From Rivularia sp. MS3 (lineage in GTDB: Bacteria; Cyanobacteriota; Cyanobacteriia; Cyanobacteriales; Nostocaceae), in assembly GCA_019192545.1 (NCBI GenBank), contig JAHCMI010000003.1:186001-250000 (forward strand): 64,000 bases of DNA, in the 5' to 3' direction. Below are positions 37,899 through 47,712 of this stretch, in pieces. The notes beneath the pieces were generated by a model, which saw nothing but the letters and a program-made list of their open reading frames with translations, was not told where the DNA came from and did not search any database. The position numbers were made by a program, and so were the translations under genes. How positions within the stretch are numbered: position 1 is the stretch's first letter; each line of letters starts with the position of its first letter.

Positions 37899-38578
37899 CG
37901 TGTATGCGCGGTTGTCGATTTTGTACTTTTAAAGTTGACTTGGTTGGGTCTATGTTGAGTGCGAGGAGTAAGATTAAATTGCAGGCGCGGTTTATGCCAC
38001 TATTAACCACAACCAAGAATCAGTTAAATTGATTTAATAAAGTCAATGATTATTTATTTATCATTTCAACGTGACATTACGCATCTATCTGAAGCAGTTT
38101 TTAACAAGAACTTTACTTTCAGTGTGTTATTCGCAGGATAATTTGCTGCTTGCTGATTATGCTCGATTAAAATAGATTGTGTTTTAAAAGACTAGCTCAA
38201 TACATAGGTTTTTCACTTCGTTCGTATCTAACTGAGAATACAACGCCGCTTATTGATAGCATAGATTCATAAAAATAAAGTAGCTAGCAATGATTACGGA
38301 AGAGTAATGTAATTAACCATAATTTATCAAGTTAAAGTATTTATATGTAGAATGTCGTTTTTGTAACAATTTAAGCAAAAGTATACAAACCGTTCTTAAG
38401 GTCAGAATCCGCTAACATTTTTTGACTCAGTTGCTTATTAAAATTTGTCAATAGAAGTTTTTTTACGAAAGAATAAGCTTTTTTGAATAAAACCACCACA
38501 AACCCTCAAACGCTAATCAACCATGCGAAAGAGATATTTGATATCTAGTTAAGTTTGAAATATTAAGTTTTGTATTTA
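37899..38578. other. AT-rich region upstream of DUF5895
   Basis: About 680 bp without an ORF. It follows the M50 protease stop and precedes the DUF5895 start, both on the minus strand. I recognise no repeat, RNA or operator. Confidence 0.35.
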
Positions 38579-39319
38579 TTAATTAGAAAAATAAGCAATA
38601 CGAAGACTCTGTATTAACAGTAAAACTGATGTAACTGTAATTAAAATTCCCCAAAACCAATGAGGTAAAATTAATACTTTTGCAATTTGGGCAGTATCAG
38701 AATAACCATTGTAATAACGAAATACATAATTAAAATCGCGGAAGGTGCTTATACAAGCTTGTACTCCAAGAAACTGAATTGCAAAAACTTTGATTTCTGG
38801 AGATGCTTCTAATCCAATTCCTACAATTACTAATCCCAGACAAGTTATTAAAAGAATTCCAATTCCAGTTCGTACCCAAATTAGAACTGAAATCAACATA
38901 AAACTTCCTAATATAAGTAAAAGTTGCTGTGATGTTTGCCAACTACGGGAAGCTAAAATAAAACCAGCACCAATGATAGGAGGTCCCATCGGACCAGCAG
39001 CAGATACAAGCACTTCACCGATTGGGCCTAAAAATAATGAACCGCGATATTCATATCTGGCTAATCCATTACCATTTGCAAAAATCTCTAATTTTTTAAA
39101 ATTTGCTCCTAAGATAACAGCCATTAAACCATGAGCCATTTCATGGTACCAAGTTGATAATAAAGTTAGAGGATATAGAATTTTTTTACCGTTGGGAGTT
39201 TGCCATAATATTCCAGTAAGTAAGGCAATTCCAATTAAGAATACCAATCCGGTTTTGTCGTTTGATATAAAGTTTTCATTTTGATACGATTCATTTATAA
39301 TATTCCACCATTCACTCAT
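38579..39319 (-). CDS. M50-family (site-2-protease-like) membrane metallopeptidase
   Basis: The 246-residue protein has the zinc motif HEMAH (in STWYHEMAHGLMAVILGANF), in a membrane setting typical of the M50B-like family. Hydrophobic helices occur near 24-40, 88-125, 128-165 and 220-240. The second M50 element with an NPDG-type Asp is not obvious; only GPIGEVLVSAAGPMGPPIIG recalls the family's central G-P rich region. It could be an intramembrane protease or a diverged member. The gene is single and divergent from acpH. Confidence 0.75.
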   Translation of the reverse strand: MSEWWNIINESYQNENFISNDKTGLVFLIGIALLTGILWQTPNGKKILYPLTLLSTWYHEMAHGLMAVILGANFKKLEIFANGNGLARYEYRGSLFLGPIGEVLVSAAGPMGPPIIGAGFILASRSWQTSQQLLLILGSFMLISVLIWVRTGIGILLITCLGLVIVGIGLEASPEIKVFAIQFLGVQACISTFRDFNYVFRYYNGYSDTAQIAKVLILPHWFWGILITVTSVLLLIQSLRIAYFSN

Positions 39320-39445
39320 ATTTTTTAACTCAAGTAAGTTATCAATTTACACATGTTGATTAATCATTTTATAATATTGCTTGGTTAATAATTAAGATTA
39401 GCTGCATTACATTGTATTAAAGATTAACGGCGTTACATAGTACTC

Positions 39446-40024
39446 ATGAATTATTTAGCTCATTTATTTTTATCAGATGGTACGCCAAATTCTTTAATAG
39501 GTAATCTTTTAGGAGATTTTGTCAAAGGTTCAATTGAAAATATTTACACTCCTGAGATAATTAAAGGAATTTATTTACATAGAAAAATAGATATTTTTAC
39601 AGATTCCCATCCAATATTTAGAGCGAGTAAAAGATTAATTGGTCTTAGTAGACGCAGATTCTCTGGAATTATGATTGATGTCTTTTACGACCATTTTTTA
39701 GCTAAACATTGGTTGAATTATTCAAATATTTCACTTGATGATTTTGCGAATCGCGTTTATCAAGTATTGCAAGAAAATCAAAATATACTTCCCGAACGAT
39801 TAAAAAGTATTCTTCCAAATATGATTGCTTATAATTGGCTGGCATCATATCAAGAAACTTCTGCTATTGATAGAGCTATTAATGGAATTTCTTATAGAAT
39901 TAAAAGGGAAAATAATTTGTTAGGTGGAGTCGAAGAGTTACTTTTAAATTATCAGCAACTTCAAACTGATTTTTTGATGTTTTTTCCCGAACTTATTGAT
40001 TACAGTTTAACAGCGAGTAGTTAA
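39446..40024 (+). CDS. acpH: Acyl carrier protein phosphodiesterase (AcpH/DUF479)
   Basis: AcpH removes the phosphopantetheine group from acyl carrier protein. The 192-residue protein shows NYLAHLFLSDGTPNSLIGNL, LGDFVKGS, IYLHRKIDIFTDSHPIFRAS and MIDVFYDHFLAKHW, the conserved His/Asp set of this HD-like fold. It ends in YSLTASS, encoded by the start of a CAGTTAA-type heptad array, so the C-terminus is probably variable between relatives. Transcribed alone; Uma2 follows on the same strand. Confidence 0.9.
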   Translation: MNYLAHLFLSDGTPNSLIGNLLGDFVKGSIENIYTPEIIKGIYLHRKIDIFTDSHPIFRASKRLIGLSRRRFSGIMIDVFYDHFLAKHWLNYSNISLDDFANRVYQVLQENQNILPERLKSILPNMIAYNWLASYQETSAIDRAINGISYRIKRENNLLGGVEELLLNYQQLQTDFLMFFPELIDYSLTASS

Positions 40025-40043
40025 CAGCGAGCAGTTAACAGTT
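40003..40043. repeat. Heptad array overlapping the acpH 3' end
   Basis: CAGTTTAA, CAGCGAG, TAGTTAA and CAGTTAA units. The last six codons and stop of acpH lie inside it. Confidence 0.8.
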
Positions 40044-40172
40044 GTGATGTTGAGAAACTCGTTTTTTACAAAAACCGGGTTTATTGATAATGGGAAATAA
40101 TTTCAAATCGCTGTAAACTTTAGATTTCACTGTCATAATAAAATAAACTTTTATCGGTTCAAACTAATTATT

Positions 40173-40814
40173 ATGAGCAATTTACAAACTAAAATAACAA
40201 CCGATACTTGGATTCCAGTGTCTTGGGATGAATATATCCAAATAATCGAAAACCCTGCTTACGAAAAAGCTAAGGGTTACTACTATAACGGTAGAATGAG
40301 GATTGAAATGTCAGCTATAGGAAATGACCATTCACAAGATCATGCATTAGTTATATTAGCTGCTAGCAATTATGCAGCTATTAAAGGTATTCCGATGAAT
40401 GTGAAAGATAATTGTACCTTTCGCAAAACTGGGTACAGAGAAGCACAACCCGATGTCTCTTATTATATTGGTGACAATGCTGATGCAATTCCTTACGGAA
40501 CTTCTATTATTAATCTTGATGAATTTCCAGCACCAAATTTAGTTATTGAGGTTGCTAATACTTCCCTTGCCGACGATAAAGGTGAAAAACGTCTGCTTTA
40601 TGAAGAGTTTGGTGTTAACGAATACTGGATTGTAGATGTCAAAAACGTTCAAATTATAGCTTTTTTAATTGAAAATCAAGGTAGTCGGCGAATTACTCAA
40701 TCTCTAATCCTACCAGGTTTAGATATTTCTATTCTTCAAGAAGCTTTTTGTCGTTCTCGTCAAATGAATCATACTAAAGTGATTTCTTGGTTGTTATCAG
40801 AATTTCAAAAATAA
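40173..40814 (+). CDS. Uma2-family (DUF820) putative endonuclease
   Basis: The 213-residue protein is of the Uma2/DUF820 type, a PD-(D/E)XK-fold family greatly expanded in cyanobacteria. The core is REAQPDVSYYIGDN (PD), followed by PNLVIEVANTSLADDKGEKR and LLYEEFGVNEYWIVDVKNVQ, with the catalytic acidic residues and Lys. The biological role of Uma2 proteins is unknown; an origin as restriction-like or transposon-linked nucleases has been suggested. No mobile gene is next to it. Start at ATG 40173 is clear. Confidence 0.88.
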   Translation: MSNLQTKITTDTWIPVSWDEYIQIIENPAYEKAKGYYYNGRMRIEMSAIGNDHSQDHALVILAASNYAAIKGIPMNVKDNCTFRKTGYREAQPDVSYYIGDNADAIPYGTSIINLDEFPAPNLVIEVANTSLADDKGEKRLLYEEFGVNEYWIVDVKNVQIIAFLIENQGSRRITQSLILPGLDISILQEAFCRSRQMNHTKVISWLLSEFQK

Positions 40815-40904
40815 TATTAATTAGATGGTTGAAAGTTGTTAGTTGAAAGTTCCCAATTCTAACTACTAACAACCGATAGTCACCTAAAATACATTATTCC
40901 TTCC

Positions 40905-41591
40905 TTACAACCGTTGAAGCAAGCTTAAACCGTGAGTATCCGTACCGCAAGTACTGAATAAACCATACTGGTTCGCTAACTGTTGAATTTGCTGCGATCG
41001 CGTTGGGCTTGGTTTCCAAGGTTTGGGATTGTTGTAAGCATAAAAGCTTTCTACTCCATCAATTCCTAATTCGGCAGCAGCAGGAATCAAATCAAAGTGG
41101 CTTTTTCTATAACGTGCTGGATGAGCAAGTACTGCAAATCCTCCTGCTTCTTGAATTGCTGCAATCACATTTACAGCTTCATATTCAGAACCCGTAACCG
41201 GTTTTCCTTGACTATAGGGTTCTAAGCTGGGGTGTTCTGGGTTAAAAGCGTAGCCTAAAATATGAACTTCCACATTCAAAAGATTGGCATTGATTTCAAT
41301 ACCACTCCACAAATAAGGTACATCAATACCCCGATTGTTAGATTTCCAATCTTCTAACCATTGTTGAGCAGCTCGATAACCACCTGTATTGTGATGATCG
41401 GTAATCGCAAGTCCCTTTAAACCATTGTCGATTGCTTGCTGCATCAATTCTGAAGGCTGCATTTTACCGTCAGAATATACGGTGTGCATGTGAAAATTAT
41501 AATTAGTCGGACAACTTTGTGCGTCTAAATTCTCGAATACTTCTTTTAAAAGCGTCTTAGAGGCACAAGCGAGGGCAAAATTTACAATCAT
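40905..41591 (-). CDS. PHP-domain metal-dependent phosphoesterase
   Basis: From ATG 41591 the protein has 228 residues. The PHP motifs are visible: NFHMHTVYSDGKMQPSEL (HxH), LAITDHHNTGGYRA, a middle GIEINANLLNVEVHILGYAF, VLAHPARYRKSH and a last CGTDTHG. These His/Asp residues bind two or three metals and hydrolyse phosphoester bonds; relatives act on nucleotides or on histidinol phosphate. The open frame extends to 41660, but that start would add an unconserved hydrophobic stretch. The gene is single. Confidence 0.85.
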   Translation of the reverse strand: MIVNFALACASKTLLKEVFENLDAQSCPTNYNFHMHTVYSDGKMQPSELMQQAIDNGLKGLAITDHHNTGGYRAAQQWLEDWKSNNRGIDVPYLWSGIEINANLLNVEVHILGYAFNPEHPSLEPYSQGKPVTGSEYEAVNVIAAIQEAGGFAVLAHPARYRKSHFDLIPAAAELGIDGVESFYAYNNPKPWKPSPTRSQQIQQLANQYGLFSTCGTDTHGLSLLQRL

Positions 41592-42037
41592 AGCCTTTTC
41601 TTGTGTAAAATTATTTATTCTTAACACTCCACAAAGCAATACCTGTAGTCCGGAAAACATTAATGCTTCAGGCTTGTTTGGGCATTGAACTCGTGGGTGT
41701 CTTTAGCAAACTTTTTCAATATGTTAAGACTAACTTAGCAAATTTTAATGTTTATGGTCATGAGTATTTTCTATACCCTATATATGTAAGGCTAAAAATA
41801 TCACTTTAGGCTTAAGTAATGACCACATTAACTAAATATGTTGGTTTAAATTAAAACTTTATTTAAAACTGATTAAATGCTTTTTATATAGCGGTTTTGT
41901 GTTGAGTAGAGTACAAATCAAATTGGTAGAAATCGGACGGGCAGGGATGCCAATCCCACAAGACTGTATTTGACTCAAATGAAATTTGCTATATATCATC
42001 AAAAATACAAGCGGAAAAACAAGTGTATGCTTTGTTG
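41592..42037. other. Spacer between purM and the PHP gene
   Basis: About 445 bp without an ORF. The segment near 41935-41970 (gacgggcagggatgccaatc) forms a weak imperfect hairpin. The PHP promoter should be in the left part. Confidence 0.35.
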
Positions 42038-43069
42038 CTAAAAATTTGGTAGACCAATTAATTCTTTATCTCCAGAAATTATTTCGCCAATGTTATAAGC
42101 TGCAATATTATAAGATTCAAAAAAACTAATTGTTTGCTGCACTTGATTCGCCGGAGCTATGATAACGAAACCAATTCCCATATTAAAAGTGTTGTACATT
42201 GCTTGAGGACTAACGGAACCTGCTTCCGCTAACCACTCAAATACGGCTGGAATCATCCAGCTATCAGGTTTAATTCTAAAAGATTTTCCTTCTCCCAAAC
42301 ACCTTGGAAGATTTTCTGGCAATCCACCACCTGTAATATGAGCCATTGCATGAATCTCCAAACCATGCTTCAGGGCTGCTAATATTGGTTTTACGTAAAC
42401 TTGTGTCGCCTGCAAGAAAACTTCACCTAAAGATTTACCACCAAACGTACTTGGGGTATCGTTCCAATTCAATCCTTTATCGCTAATAATTTTCCTTACC
42501 AAACTAAAGCCATTGCTATGGACTCCGGAACTTGCTAAACCGATAGCGACATCTCCAACTTCTACTTGAGTTCCGTCAAGCATCTGACTTTTTTCAACAA
42601 TTCCTACACAAAAGCCAGCTAAATCGTATTCTCCCGGCTGATAAAATCCGGGCATTTCGGCGGTTTCTCCTCCTAATAAAGCACAACCGGCTTGTTTGCA
42701 GCCAGAAGCAACACCTGCAACAACTTGAGTTAGCTGTTCTCGATCGAGCTTACCCGTTGCTAAATAATCTAAGAAAAATAAAGGTTCTGCACCGGATGTC
42801 AACACGTCGTTAACGCACATAGCAACTAAATCGATGCCAACAGTGTCGTGACGATTAATCATATTGGCAATTTTTAGCTTGGTTCCAACACCGTCGGTAC
42901 CTGAAATTAAAACGGGCTGTTTATAACCTTCGGGTAGCTCAAAGCAACCTCCAAAGCCACCCAATCCGCCAATTACTTCTTTTCTAAAAGTGCTGTGAAC
43001 TAAATTACGAATTTGACCGACAAAATCGCGTCCAGCTTCAACATCAACCCCTGCATCCCGATAATCCAT
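42038..43069 (-). CDS. purM: Phosphoribosylformylglycinamidine cyclo-ligase
   Basis: PurM makes aminoimidazole ribotide, the fifth step of purine synthesis. The 343-residue protein has [20 protein letters not shown], then [40 protein letters not shown] and [20 protein letters not shown]: all parts of the ATP-binding ATPase fold with the conserved His. Length is normal. A CAGTGAA heptad array starts 2 bp upstream of the ATG, so the ribosome-binding region consists of repeat sequence. Confidence 0.96.
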   Translation of the reverse strand: MDYRDAGVDVEAGRDFVGQIRNLVHSTFRKEVIGGLGGFGGCFELPEGYKQPVLISGTDGVGTKLKIANMINRHDTVGIDLVAMCVNDVLTSGAEPLFFLDYLATGKLDREQLTQVVAGVASGCKQAGCALLGGETAEMPGFYQPGEYDLAGFCVGIVEKSQMLDGTQVEVGDVAIGLASSGVHSNGFSLVRKIISDKGLNWNDTPSTFGGKSLGEVFLQATQVYVKPILAALKHGLEIHAMAHITGGGLPENLPRCLGEGKSFRIKPDSWMIPAVFEWLAEAGSVSPQAMYNTFNMGIGFVIIAPANQVQQTISFFESYNIAAYNIGEIISGDKELIGLPNF

Positions 43070-43070
43070 T

Positions 43071-43151
43071 ACAGTGAACAGTGAACAGTGAGCAGTTAAC
43101 AGCGAACAGTGAACAGTGAACAGTGAGCAGTTAACAGTTAACAGTCATCAG
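43071..43151. repeat. CAGTGAA-type heptad array abutting purM
   Basis: About eleven units of CAGTGAA/CAGTGAG/CAGTTAA/CAGCGAA. It starts right before the purM ATG. A complementary array lies at 43541-43573, so the two form an inverted pair around the gene at 43217-43423. Confidence 0.88.
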
Positions 43152-43216
43152 TTACTAGTTATTTGTTCTCAGTATTCATTCATTATTTATAATTATTTAT
43201 GATTTAGGGTCTGCTG

Positions 43217-43423
43217 TCAAAATACTTGATCTTCGATGCCAATCCACCACTCACCTAAATTCATCAAATCTTCATGGATGTCCTGTAAATTTTCGGCGTA
43301 TTCGTTTTCTGAAATACTGGCTCTCTTTTCTTCTAGCTTCAAAAGACGTAACTGTATCAGTAGCCAAGGTTTAGAAATACTTTCAGTGGCTTCGATATAT
43401 TGTCCTAATTCTGTACTATTCAT
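43217..43423 (-). CDS. Small acidic helical protein
   Basis: The 68-residue protein is not recognised. It is predicted to be helical (KPWLLIQLRLLKLEEKRASI, then NEYAENLQDIHEDLMNLGEW) with a Trp-rich end (WWIGIEDQVF). It has no signal or membrane span. It lies alone between inverted heptad arrays. The composition and regular helical pattern support a real gene, and small conserved cyanobacterial proteins of this kind are common. No function can be offered. Confidence 0.55.
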   Translation of the reverse strand: MNSTELGQYIEATESISKPWLLIQLRLLKLEEKRASISENEYAENLQDIHEDLMNLGEWWIGIEDQVF

Positions 43424-43540
43424 ATATTTACGCCGGCAGGTGAAGACGGAAACCGTTCCGTTATTTACTAGCTAATGTGCTACCGCGCACGCTGCGCTAA
43501 CAGTTTTTAGCTTTTAACTTTGTCTATTTGCTAACTGATA

Positions 43541-43573
43541 ACTGTTCACTGTTCGCTGTTCACTGTTCACTGA
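43541..43573. repeat. Inverted heptad array abutting sodX
   Basis: CTGTTCA, CTGTTCG and CTGTTCA units, the reverse complement of the array at 43071-43151. It ends directly at the sodX stop codon (43574-43576). Confidence 0.85.
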
Positions 43574-43918
43574 TTACGGGAATTTAGACGTTACTTTACC
43601 AAGGATTTTTTTTAGAGGTATAAGACCATAAGAACGGCTGTCAGTACTCGAAGAGGTATTGTCTCCTATGAGAAAACAAGAACCATCTGCAAGTACTACA
43701 GCCACTCTTTTAATTATTTGTTTTGACTCGTAGGGATGTAGTGCAACTACAATATCACCTACTTGAGGCAATTTTTGCCGATAAGCCTTCGGATCGAACA
43801 ATATTTCATCTCCTGGCTGAAGCTCTGGAAGCATTGAAGGTCCGCTAACGCGCAATCTTTTTCGCATACCTACGAGCAACTGTAGCAATTTCAAGGCTGT
43901 TTGTAGTTCCTCATTCAT
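43574..43918 (-). CDS. sodX: Nickel-type superoxide dismutase maturation protease
   Basis: SodX is a small S26-family signal peptidase that trims the propeptide of SodN, so that the N-terminal His can bind nickel. The 114-residue protein has the Ser/Lys dyad of the family: Ser 28 in VSGPSMLPELQPGDEILFDP and Lys 70 in IIKRVAVVL, with GDNTSSSTDSRSYG near the end. A weak hydrophobic helix at residues 8-20 is the only membrane anchor. sodN is 72 bp upstream on the same strand, which secures the role. The stop touches a heptad array. Confidence 0.95.
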   Translation of the reverse strand: MNEELQTALKLLQLLVGMRKRLRVSGPSMLPELQPGDEILFDPKAYRQKLPQVGDIVVALHPYESKQIIKRVAVVLADGSCFLIGDNTSSSTDSRSYGLIPLKKILGKVTSKFP

Positions 43919-43990
43919 TGCTTATTAGCCAAGTTTATAGCTTTATCGACACTCTAACCCAAACTGAAAACTAACTTTAATTAAGTTTAA

Positions 43991-44464
43991 TTAGCTAGCC
44001 TTGTACCAAGTAACATTACGGTCTTTGGTAGCCCAGAACATATCATGAATTTTATGTACGGCTTCCAGTAATTCGTTTGCGTGGTCTAAGTTGACTTCAA
44101 CTTTACAAGCCGAGCAGAGTTTTGCAGCTTTCCAGAAGGTGTCGTGCAAGTCAGGATACTTTTCGAGGTGTACTGGTTTGAAATAATCTGTCCAAAGGAT
44201 TAATAAATCTTCTTTGGTTTTTTGAGCTTGTTCTTCTTTGATGGCAACGTAACGAGAAAAGGTATTGTTGTAAGCAATCGTCGCTGCTTTATCACCAGCT
44301 GGGGGATGCTCTAAATCCATGAGTTTCTTGGTCATGGATACTACTGCTTCTGCTGTAATGCGAGCGGAAGAGGGGTCGTAGACTCCGCAAGGGCCGTCAC
44401 AATGAGCGTGTACCTGTGGTGCGGGGAAATTAGTTTTTAGCTTCGCAGCAATTTTTTTGAACAT
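43991..44464 (-). CDS. sodN: Nickel superoxide dismutase
   Basis: NiSOD converts superoxide to oxygen and hydrogen peroxide. From ATG 44464 the precursor has 157 residues. A 20-residue propeptide (FKKIAAKLKTNFPAPQVHA plus Met) is followed by the nickel hook HCDGPCGVY, in which His 1, Cys 2 and Cys 6 of the mature enzyme bind nickel. The four-helix body follows. The frame is open to 44521, but the extra 19 residues are not family-like. sodX downstream encodes the processing protease. An upstream region of 400 bp carries the promoter. Confidence 0.97.
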   Translation of the reverse strand: MFKKIAAKLKTNFPAPQVHAHCDGPCGVYDPSSARITAEAVVSMTKKLMDLEHPPAGDKAATIAYNNTFSRYVAIKEEQAQKTKEDLLILWTDYFKPVHLEKYPDLHDTFWKAAKLCSACKVEVNLDHANELLEAVHKIHDMFWATKDRNVTWYKAS

Positions 44465-44867
44465 GATTTTTACGAATTTGCTTATCTTCACGTCGGGAGG
44501 CTCTAAGCCTGGGGAAGCCAAACTGTAGCTTTGAGTAAAAACAAAGTTTAAGGTATAAAACCTTTTTTTTTACTCAAAATCCCCCCCTACCCCATTTAGC
44601 TTAGTGCTATTGGGTATTCCAAGCAACCCAAACCTGAATTAACTTAGCAATTCTTGCGATATTTTTTTCTTTTCAACTCTATTAAATATCCAAATGATAT
44701 TCTTGGGCTACCACCGAAAGTACTAACCTCTATATTTTTATTTATAACTATAATTTGAGAACTCTATCCCCCAAAAAGGATGACAGAGTTTCTTTAGTCA
44801 TGCCAAAATATAAAGTGGTCGCCGCTGTTATACAGTTGGAAAAATCAATGCTAATTCGTCTAGGTCG
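44465..44867. promoter_or_regulatory. Upstream region of sodN
   Basis: About 400 bp between the panC-cmk stop and sodN start. A T/C-rich stretch (near 44565-44590) is the only local peculiarity. A nickel-responsive site was not recognised. Confidence 0.4.
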
Positions 44868-46472
44868 TTACAGACGAGCCAAGCATTGCTGGTAAAGGTT
44901 AACAATACGCGCTGTGACTTCATCAATTGTTAAGCCATCGGTAACTATCTCTATAGCGTTTGCTGCTTTCATTAGGGGTGAAACCAGTCGAGTGCTATCT
45001 TTCCAGTCACGTTCCTTGATGCTATTTTCAAGTTCTTCGATACTCAGAGATGGTTGCCCTTGTTTTTCATAGTCTTGCTGACGGCGGCGCGCACGCTCGG
45101 AAACAGTCGCAGTTAAGAAGATTTTTATTTCAGCATCGGGGAAGACTTGAGTACCAATATCTCTTCCTTCAGCGACTAAGCCACCTTTTTTACCCCAGCT
45201 TTGCTGTTGTTTAACTAATGCTTGACGCACGGCGCTTTGGGCTGCAATTGCCGATACTTTAGATGTTACCTCGGTGGTTCTAATTTTCTTAGTAACGTCA
45301 TTACCGTCAATCCAAACTCGCACCGGCGATTTTAAATCTTCGCTGGGAGTTAATTTTATCGAGCAAGAGCTAGCCAACTCGGCGATCGCACATTCATCCG
45401 TATCTTGAATTCCCTTTTGCAATACCAGCCAAGTAACGGCACGGTACATAGCACCCGTATCTAAAAATACCAGTCCTAATTTAGCGGCAACTTGTCGAGC
45501 TACGGTAGATTTACCAGCACCAGCAGGTCCATCGATGGCGATTATCGGTTGGCGATCGCGCAAAACTGTATTGTCAATTAATCGTGTAGAGCCAAGACGA
45601 GCGGCGATCGCAATCATTCCTTCCTCCTTAATTTCATCTAACGGTATTAACGTAGTAGGTTCAATCAATTCAATATATTCCACAGATACAGTACTGACCA
45701 TTGCTATTTCTTTACAAACAGCTTCGATCAGGGTGCTACTTTTACGAACTCCACTGCGAAACGCAGCCGAAGCTCTTTGCAAGCCACGATATAAAACAGC
45801 TGCTTGCTGCTTTTGACTTGCAGTTAAATACTGGTTGCGGGAACTTAAAGCAAGACCATTCGCTTCCCTAACAATTGGGCAAGCGACAATTTCTATGGGA
45901 AAATTAAGATCCGTAACTAACCGCTTGATGATGGCTAGTTGCTGACCATCCTTTTGACCAAAGTAAGCCCGGTCTGGCTGCACCAAGTTGAAAAGCTTGG
46001 TGACGATAGTAGCCACACCCTGAAAATGTCCTAGCCGAGTACGACCACACAAGCCTGATATCATATCAGATGGTGGAGTCACTTGTGTAACAATTGAATC
46101 TTGTATATTCTTCCGGGCAACCCCGATCTCTTCCGGATTTGGTACAAAGATAGCATTTACCCCAGCTTCTTTGCAGAATTTTATATCTTCTTGCAGAGTA
46201 CGGGGATAATCTTCGTAATCTTCGTTCGGGCCAAATTGCAGGGGGTTGACAAAAATACTGACAATGACAATGGCATTTTCCTGCCGCGCCCGTTCAATCA
46301 AGCTTAAATGTCCCTGATGCAAAGCTCCCATGGTGGGAACCAAGCCTACTGCTGTTCGGAGACGAGTTGTCATTTCAAGGGGTAGCGGCTCCTCAGAATG
46401 CTTTGGCTCGCTTTGCCAAGGTTGTCTATCTAAATAGCAACGTAAAGCTACAACCGTTGTCAACAGGCGCAC
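44868..46472 (-). CDS. panC-cmk: Bifunctional pantoate ligase/cytidylate kinase
   Basis: The 534-residue protein is the PanC-Cmk fusion common in cyanobacteria. Residues 1-300 are pantothenate synthetase, joining pantoate and beta-alanine with ATP: VPTMGALHQGHLSLIERARQ, FVNPLQFGPNEDYEDYPRTL, YFGQKDGQQLAIIKRLV. There is a short insertion at about 14-40 compared with single PanC. Residues 308-534 are cytidylate kinase, with P-loop GPAGAGKS at 315-322, LDTGAMYRAVTWL and VAEGRDIGTQVFPDAEIKIF. Coenzyme A and CMP salvage are thus joined. It stands alone. Confidence 0.97.
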   Translation of the reverse strand: MRLLTTVVALRCYLDRQPWQSEPKHSEEPLPLEMTTRLRTAVGLVPTMGALHQGHLSLIERARQENAIVIVSIFVNPLQFGPNEDYEDYPRTLQEDIKFCKEAGVNAIFVPNPEEIGVARKNIQDSIVTQVTPPSDMISGLCGRTRLGHFQGVATIVTKLFNLVQPDRAYFGQKDGQQLAIIKRLVTDLNFPIEIVACPIVREANGLALSSRNQYLTASQKQQAAVLYRGLQRASAAFRSGVRKSSTLIEAVCKEIAMVSTVSVEYIELIEPTTLIPLDEIKEEGMIAIAARLGSTRLIDNTVLRDRQPIIAIDGPAGAGKSTVARQVAAKLGLVFLDTGAMYRAVTWLVLQKGIQDTDECAIAELASSCSIKLTPSEDLKSPVRVWIDGNDVTKKIRTTEVTSKVSAIAAQSAVRQALVKQQQSWGKKGGLVAEGRDIGTQVFPDAEIKIFLTATVSERARRRQQDYEKQGQPSLSIEELENSIKERDWKDSTRLVSPLMKAANAIEIVTDGLTIDEVTARIVNLYQQCLARL

Positions 46473-46577
46473 AAAAAATCCTCTATCTACATTAGCTTTC
46501 CCCCGTTAGTGTATATCCGAATTCGAGGAAAGGGAGCGATTAGATAAAGGATTATAAGATTATTAACGATTTTTAGG

Positions 46578-46705
46578 GAATGGGTAATAGGTAATTGGTA
46601 ATCGGTAATGGGGATAGAAGGTAGAGTAGTAGAAAATTTCGGCGTTGCTCGCGACTTCCTACTTGCTACTTGCTAGCCCCTCACCTTTAACCTTTGACCT
46701 TTGAC
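46578..46705. repeat. Heptad repeats after rlpA
   Basis: GGTAATA/GGTAATT/GGTAATC units (from about 46578) and CTTGCTA, CCTTTAA and CCTTTGA units further right. The array reaches to within 10 bp of the rlpA stop. Confidence 0.65.
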
Positions 46706-46713
46706 CTTAAGTA

Positions 46714-47712
46714 TTATCTTCCCAATACTTCAACTCTAACTGGTGCAATACCTCTACCAATCATGCCGATAACTCCGGCTGCACCTCTAGAAAGGTCGAT
46801 AACACGACCGCGAATGAAAGGTCCTCTATCGTTGATTCTTACTACCACGGAACGTCCGTTACGCATATTGGTAACGCGAACTCTAGTTCCGAAGGGTAAG
46901 GTACGATGGGCTGCGGTCATTCTGGAAGGATTGAATCTTTCACCAGAAGCGGTTTTTCTACCAGCAAAGTAAGCACCGTAGAAGGAAGCGATGCCTCTAA
47001 AACGTCTTCCCCCTCTAGCAGCTTTTCTCCACTTTTTCGTATGGTGCTTGTTGGCAGTTGTTTTTTTAATCTTGACTGCTTGCTTTTCAGGCTTGGTTAG
47101 CTCTGGAGGTAAGCCAGCAATTGTTTTGAGAGGAGATGCTTTACCTACTAGTCTCCGCAAACGATTGGTTGCTTGTAAAGCATCTTGTCTAAGGTTTTTA
47201 GTTGCGCCGGGAAGTGTGGTATTTGCATCGATTTCCACAAGCTCCGAACCGTCAACTTTGATAATGTAACGTTCGGTTAAAGTTTTGGATTCAGATTTAG
47301 ATCCAGTAGTTCCGTTCCAACTGAGTGTAATCTTATTTGCGTCAACTTTATTGTTTACTAAGTCGTTGATTTTGGCGGCTACAGCGTTTGCTCTTTCTAC
47401 TGGATTGCTAGAGCCACTTTCAACTGCGAGGTTTGCTTTATTCTGCGAATCATCAGACACAGAGTTCAAAAATGTAAAAACAGGAATGTTACGAATATAG
47501 AGAGTTGCGGCCTGACGGTCTCCTAATTTGTGTGCGTGAATCTTGGTAATGACAGAATTAGAGTTGTTTTGTGCTACCTCTACAATATTTTTCTCAGATG
47601 TTTTTTGAGAGGTAAATGATGCTTCATCGATTGCCTGAGCGCGGCTAATAGAAGGAGTTCCAGCAATAGTTGAAATTACAGCTATAACAGTCCACAAAAG
47701 TCTTTGATTCAT
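46714..47712 (-). CDS. RlpA-like septal ring protein
   Basis: The 332-residue protein has a signal peptide (about 1-25, [20 protein letters not shown], cleavage after SRAQA) and a C-terminal RlpA-type double-psi beta-barrel. The latter reads [60 protein letters not shown] and ends VRVEVLGR. RlpA-like enzymes act on denuded glycan strands during cell separation. Between these parts are about 200 residues of unknown structure and a very basic patch ([19 protein letters not shown]). Its catalytic Asp and His are retained. It is probably secreted to the periplasm and wall. A 910-bp spacer lies upstream. Confidence 0.88.
   Translation of the reverse strand: MNQRLLWTVIAVISTIAGTPSISRAQAIDEASFTSQKTSEKNIVEVAQNNSNSVITKIHAHKLGDRQAATLYIRNIPVFTFLNSVSDDSQNKANLAVESGSSNPVERANAVAAKINDLVNNKVDANKITLSWNGTTGSKSESKTLTERYIIKVDGSELVEIDANTTLPGATKNLRQDALQATNRLRRLVGKASPLKTIAGLPPELTKPEKQAVKIKKTTANKHHTKKWRKAARGGRRFRGIASFYGAYFAGRKTASGERFNPSRMTAAHRTLPFGTRVRVTNMRNGRSVVVRINDRGPFIRGRVIDLSRGAAGVIGMIGRGIAPVRVEVLGR

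Noticed and set aside
44868-46472. panC-cmk fusion as an assembly artefact
   Set aside because: The fusion is well known in cyanobacteria, and both domains are complete with a short linker.
46694-47500. Several plus-strand frames opposite rlpA
   Set aside because: They are antisense shadows of the RlpA domain and its linker, without start signals.
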